Shown piece by piece: positions 59,820 to 64,000 of a stretch of 64,000 nucleotides of DNA. The stretch spans positions 1,054,001 through 1,118,000 of the forward strand of contig JABELC010000012.1 of NCBI GenBank assembly GCA_028455995.1, given 5' to 3'. The notes under the pieces are model-generated. The model saw only the letters and a list, made by a program, of their open reading frames with translations, was not told where the DNA came from and searched no databases. This stretch comes from Scleromitrula shiraiana (Eukaryota; Ascomycota; Leotiomycetes; Helotiales; Sclerotiniaceae). The position numbers and the translations under genes are program-made. Numbering within the stretch: position 1 is the first letter of the stretch; the number at the start of each line of letters is the position of its first letter.

Positions 59820-60740
59820 GATCCAGCCCTTTTGAGAAGATGAATCAAATCTATTTAAGCTAACTCCCCTCTAGATTCGTTGAAACGTTTCTCAGTTGAT
59901 GATCTAATTTAAAGTCATATGTTTGAGTCCGAATGTTCAAAGAGCTTCATCGAACCGGCTTCTAAAATTGACAAGGTTAAAAGATTTGACTAATAAAAAG
60001 AAAGGTAGGTGTTTGAGATTGAGTGAAATAATAAAGATATATGTCAACTTTCAATCAATTTAAAAAGTTCTTGTCGAGAGTTCAGTTTCTTCAGTTAAAA
60101 AGTAGATCTTTCGAGATTGAGAGCTGTAAGTACCGACAGGCAATCAGCCTTCTTGATTTTCGACAACTGCAGCCTTGTGGATCCACTTTATTCGATCACG
60201 GAACAATGTCGGTACTTTTGATTGCAGTGAATGCTTTTAGCATGTGATCAGGGGTGAATCTATCTCCAACATCATCAAAAGGTTCTCTCAAGAATCTACA
60301 CTATATGAACATCTTTTTGTTTCTCTATGACAAGTAGTGTGAATTCATTAGAATTGATCATACATGGTTCTAAAGATGTAAGTAGTGTTAGCACTAGATG
60401 AGTATATATATGCATTCTTGGTTGTCTTCAAATCTCATCTCATCTAGGGGAAGTCCTTTCTACTTAAGTAGACATAAAGTGCTAAAAAAGCGGAAAGTGT
60501 TTGATTTTTGTATATTGTTTTCAGTTTTGTCCACTGTCTTCAGTCAAGCAGGGAGTATACTCGTGATTCATGGACCAATTCTCATTGCCTTTTGTCTCGA
60601 TATTCAACATCGCCCGTCAATTTTCCAGCTTCGTACCTGTGTTAATGTTCTGCTCGATATTTCTAGTGTTTTGTATCTAGATGATCTCCCGATGGATGAC
60701 TAGTCGCCATCTCCTACTTCAACACCATAATCCATTCATC
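59820..60740. other. MSN5 promoter region and 3' flank of the 69-aa gene
   Basis: No gene seen; AT-rich with short frames only. Confidence 0.45.
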
Positions 60741-61003
60741 TCACTTTGTTGCAGGTGCCTTTGTAGGCGCCTTCTTGTCACTTGCCTTAGCAGCAGCTTT
60801 AATATGTCTTTCAGCTTGCGATGTATCTACACATGTATATCAGCTCGTCTGTCCAGTATAAAGATATACTACACCATACTATTCCCGGTATTTAATGAAT
60901 TCTTCTTCTTGATAGGTTGCTTTGTTTCCTTTGGTGTCCTCTTAACATTCAATGGCAACGGATCAACGCCAAGGTAATCGGTGGGCATCGGGTCAGATGA
61001 CAT
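60741..61003 (-). CDS. Small two-exon protein of unknown function (69 aa)
   Basis: Exon 1 (60880-61003) encodes MSSDPMPTDYLGVDPLPLNVKRTPK and onward. A 53-nt intron (GTATGG...TAG) is removed in phase. Exon 2 (60741-60826) encodes TSQAERHIKAAAKASDKK followed by an Ala/Pro/Lys tail (APTKAPATK) and TGA. Read without splicing, exon 1 stops soon after the junction. The composition is basic, without a signal peptide or membrane segment. The TSQAERHIKAAAKASDKK part is predicted helical. No family was recognised. Support comes from phase closure, coding-like composition and an ATG preceded by AACA. Confidence 0.6.
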
Positions 61004-62315
61004 TGTTAATAACTGTATGGTATGGGAGCTGTTTTTGCAGAGAGATTGTTTTGATAAAATATAAGAGGAGAAACGTACAGTTCAAGTTGAGATTTTAATC
61101 AAGAGAAATTGTTGAAGCCAACGTTTAACTTTATACTTTACAGACCAACCCTTTAAGACAGCTCCAAACCAAATTTAAACAGAATTACATCCTGCCTAAA
61201 ACAGAGGCCTATGTATTAGGTTGAGGTCAAGCAAGGAGGATATTTCATTATGGTGCTATATTTGGTTGTTCGGGAGGTTGCTGGGTGGGGTAATGCGATT
61301 TCAACACTCTAATAGTATTTCTGCATAACTGACGTATGCAACGGGCTTGGGGCTATGAGTCCATCCAAAAAAATGTCCCCAATGGTCACCATAGTATTGT
61401 GGGTATGTTGGAGAGAAAGATTTGGAGATGGCCTCTTTCGCGACGTACGTCCAGGCGCTTTATACCGGTTCAAATATGGAGCTGGTCATTTTGAATAGCC
61501 TACCGAAGATGGTGAATGAGCAGTCATTGTATTCGAGACTATAGAGGGATAGTGAAAACAATCCGAAAAGATATACCAAGTATTGAAAGAAATCAGCGGT
61601 CTGAGAGGTTCGGACTCCCACACTTGAACGCTCTAGAAGTATTTGAACTCATGGTTTTATTTGAATCTTTACCAAGATTAATGTATTTGTTCCCCAACAT
61701 CAAGATGATGCTGCGGGGGCTTTTTGTTAGTTCTGGGGATTGCTAGGTATGCGCCCTCACGTTGCATTTAGATTGACCACCACATCTTTCCCGCATTGAG
61801 ACGTGAAGTAAATGAGACATATCCAAGGAGAAAAGGGAGCCAGAACTAAACTATGGTGACACAATCCAGGTTTTAATGATTCGAAATAATCAACAAATGC
61901 TTCAGCGAAATTTATTCAATCAGTAACAGCGTACCATGCGTCGATGGTAGAACACCTTCGTGGAGATGATACGGAATCTCTTGAAGTTCAACGGCAGCAT
62001 ACATATATAGAAACCAGACGAATTCCAACGATGCATCCACGCAAATATTTTCAACCTCTTCTCATTCTTGCAATACGAACCCTCCCAAAAACCACGAGTC
62101 TTGAAACTAGCCATCATCCCCAGTCCTCACGCACTTGACACTACTACTACACAATAAATGTAAATACGAAATAGGTACTTAACTCCCCAATTGACCTAGT
62201 TTATGCTACCACACCCCCGCACCCAATACCCTAAACCCAAACCTTACAGAAACCCCATCCAAAATCCTCTTTAATCAACAACTCACAACCAGACATCAAC
62301 CTCCTACTACCATCT

Positions 62316-62347
62316 CATTCCATTCCATTCCATTCCATTCCATTCCC
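62316..62347. repeat. (CATTC)n pentamer microsatellite
   Basis: About six 5-bp units; on the minus strand it gives an artificial (MEWNG)n peptide. Confidence 0.85.
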
Positions 62348-63762
62348 CTCAATCCACCAATCTTCACTTCCCACCCAGCACACCACATCTCATCAATCCC
62401 ACATCCACATGCAGTTAACACCCACCCCCTCATTATATGCCAAAACCATGCGTTACCCATGCGCCCCGTTTGACATCCACCGATTGGATGTACCAAGTCT
62501 GGTATCTGTGAGATATGCAACAAAAGTAGCTTAAATCCCGGGTTCTTTGATTTGATTATTCACTCTACTCCTCTTTCATCGCATCTCATGTTAAGCTTTC
62601 ACATTTCCGCATATTGGTATTGGGATTATGTGTTTTTGTTTGTTTGTTTGTCTTTGGAACTTATCATTGATAGGGATCTTAAACGTTGTTATTTTTGAGG
62701 GAGGTGAGAAATTTCTCCTAAAGTTGGATATCGATTGCTTTGACATCGTTGATAGCTATTATAGTAGGACAATTATACAATACTAATCTGTTGAGATAGA
62801 TGAATATACAATGCAATGAATGGAATTTATTGGGGAATGGAGGATGTTGATAGTATATTATATCATCTTATCCCAAGGGGAGGAAATCCAGAATTGATAT
62901 ATGAGGAGTGTTGACTTGAAGTTAGTGAAGAGACTTCTATATATTATCAGGCCTCCCGGCCCCTTCTATTTGTGATATAACATAAGAAGGAATGATATAA
63001 AGAAACCAATTCCATTTGTAGTTTACAAGTGATTATCTACTAGACGCTGTTGATTATGTACAAATGCATAACTTTCACTATCCAGTTAAATACGGCGTTG
63101 TTATCTCTTTCATTGTTAAAAACCACTCATTATCCGTGTAAAACTCCGCCGGTTGATTCGATTTATACGGGATAGAATGGGATAGAAAGAGTATGGGGGA
63201 GAACTCAACGCATGACCTTCTTTCCAGCAAGAACCATATACTGCACTTATAGCAATCACCCCCCGAAATTCTCCAATCACTTAAGAAATAAGGTAGGCGA
63301 TAGAATAGGGGACAGGAGAAGGACTCTAAACTCTCGACTCCCTTTCCCATACACCCTATCTAAAAATTCACCTTCCCATCTTATCCAACTTGGATAGATA
63401 GGTACATATTATGCGTCTTAAAAAAGTATATAACAAACAGACAACACTCGCTGCCTTCCACTACAAACTCGTAAACCAAATGCCCCAAACCAAACTACAC
63501 AAACTCTTCCAAACAAAACAAAAAGAACAAATTCTAAAGACTTAACTAAAAATCTTCAAGAATACATAAGTACTCATCAACAAACCAACTAACCATAACT
63601 CCAGTAAAACTTACTCAGAGTTTTCCATCTCACTCTTTTTCAATGTTTATTTGTATACATACAAACAAACAAACACAACTGCAATACTCCGCCATAGTCC
63701 TTCCCGACCAAAAAAATTAGCACCTTTCCCTCCCCTTTTCAATTTTTTAATTGTGGATTTTC

Positions 63763-63780
63763 CGAACCTCCCGAGGTTCG
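63763..63780. repeat. Perfect palindrome CGAACCTC-CC-GAGGTTCG
   Basis: 8-bp arms around a CC centre, immediately followed by CTCGTTCGTTCGG. It could be a dyad protein-binding site in the promoter of a gene to the right, but nothing confirms that. Confidence 0.6.
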
Positions 63781-64000
63781 CTCGTTCGTTCGGCGGAATT
63801 GTATTGTAGTCTGTCAATAAATACCTAGCTAAGTAGGTAATAAAGTGGATTTTTTAGTATGTTTTTTCTCTTTCAGATTATTATTGTAATAGGTGTTTGG
63901 TTTTGAACATAGAGGTGAGATGGGTATGTACTGGTGTAGCTGATTGTAATCGGATCCGATATGTAGTGGCGAATACTCACACCAGCTTTACGACAAAAGA

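Larger units (their letters stand above)
61004..64000. other. 3-kb region without a supported gene
   Basis: Only short frames, none with a motif or a spliced partner. It contains (CATTC)n at about 62316-62347, the inverted repeat at 63763-63780, and a long A/C-rich stretch at 63.4-63.7 kb. That stretch resembles a 5' leader on the + strand, so a gene may begin beyond the right edge. This is inference. Confidence 0.5.

Noticed and set aside
61516..61746. 76-aa frame with FELMVLFESLPRLMYLFPNIK
   Set aside because: Slight resemblance to F-box-like protein fragments, but no start context, no partner exon and no repeatable motif; could be chance.

Overview
The window is nuclear DNA of a filamentous ascomycete. 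Genes carry many short introns (about 47-80 nt, GT-AG, with CTAAC/CTGAC-like branch sites), intergenic DNA is AT-rich and full of microsatellites, and the gene set is typical of Pezizomycotina (class-I-like hydrophobin, Zn2Cys6 factors, NAB3, CWH43, a DUF7730-type protein). From protein character I favour a Leotiomycete, probably Sclerotiniaceae (Botrytis/Sclerotinia relatives). This is inference, since no marker gene such as rDNA is present. No prophage, CRISPR array, intact transposon or recognisable secondary-metabolite cluster was seen.

Layout. 0-5.4 kb: AT-rich, gene-poor DNA with a membrane-anchored coiled-coil ORF, a doubtful ORF, and a decayed DUF7730-like gene. 6.1-8.9 kb: proteasome ATPase RPT3 (-) and a small four-exon gene (+). 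10.7-12.9 kb: a Zn2Cys6 transcription factor (-). 13-18 kb: gene desert with minisatellites. 18.1-21.5 kb: a hydrophobin (-) and a conserved 613-aa protein of unknown role (-). 21.5-23.5 kb: a repeat-rich spacer with a (TAA)n tract of about 77 pure units. 23.5-34.5 kb: a housekeeping block with RRP14/SURF6 (+), VPS74/GOLPH3 (-), mitochondrial acyl carrier protein (-), complex I 23-kDa subunit (+), ferric reductase (-) and a LETM1-like protein (+). 34.9-37.5 kb: NAB3-like RNA-binding protein (-). 38.3 kb: tRNA-Thr(AGT) (-). 39.1-41.2 kb: a PTH4/ICT1-like gene interrupted by a stop, and an unrecognised spliced gene. 42.6-47.7 kb: UTP6 (-) and CWH43 (+), head to head. 49.4-51.7 kb: a second Zn2Cys6 factor paralogous to the first. 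51.7-55.5 kb: a repeat-rich desert. 55.6-59.8 kb: the ten-exon exportin MSN5 (-). 60.7-61.0 kb: a 69-aa two-exon gene. 61-64 kb: no supported gene.

Functional links. The genes are mostly unrelated housekeeping functions. Two complex I subunits (ACP and the TYKY/NDUFS8 subunit) are divergently arranged over a 420-bp spacer with a CCAAT box. RRP14 and UTP6 both serve ribosome biogenesis but lie 19 kb apart. Exon structures were worked out by hand from splice signals, reading phase and family knowledge; starts and ends are exact where phase closes, and doubtful junctions are flagged. The most interesting material is the set of lesions in otherwise well-formed genes (4.3-5.3 kb, 39.9 kb, 40.4 kb), the divergent complex I pair, the paralogous regulators, and the tandem repeats.
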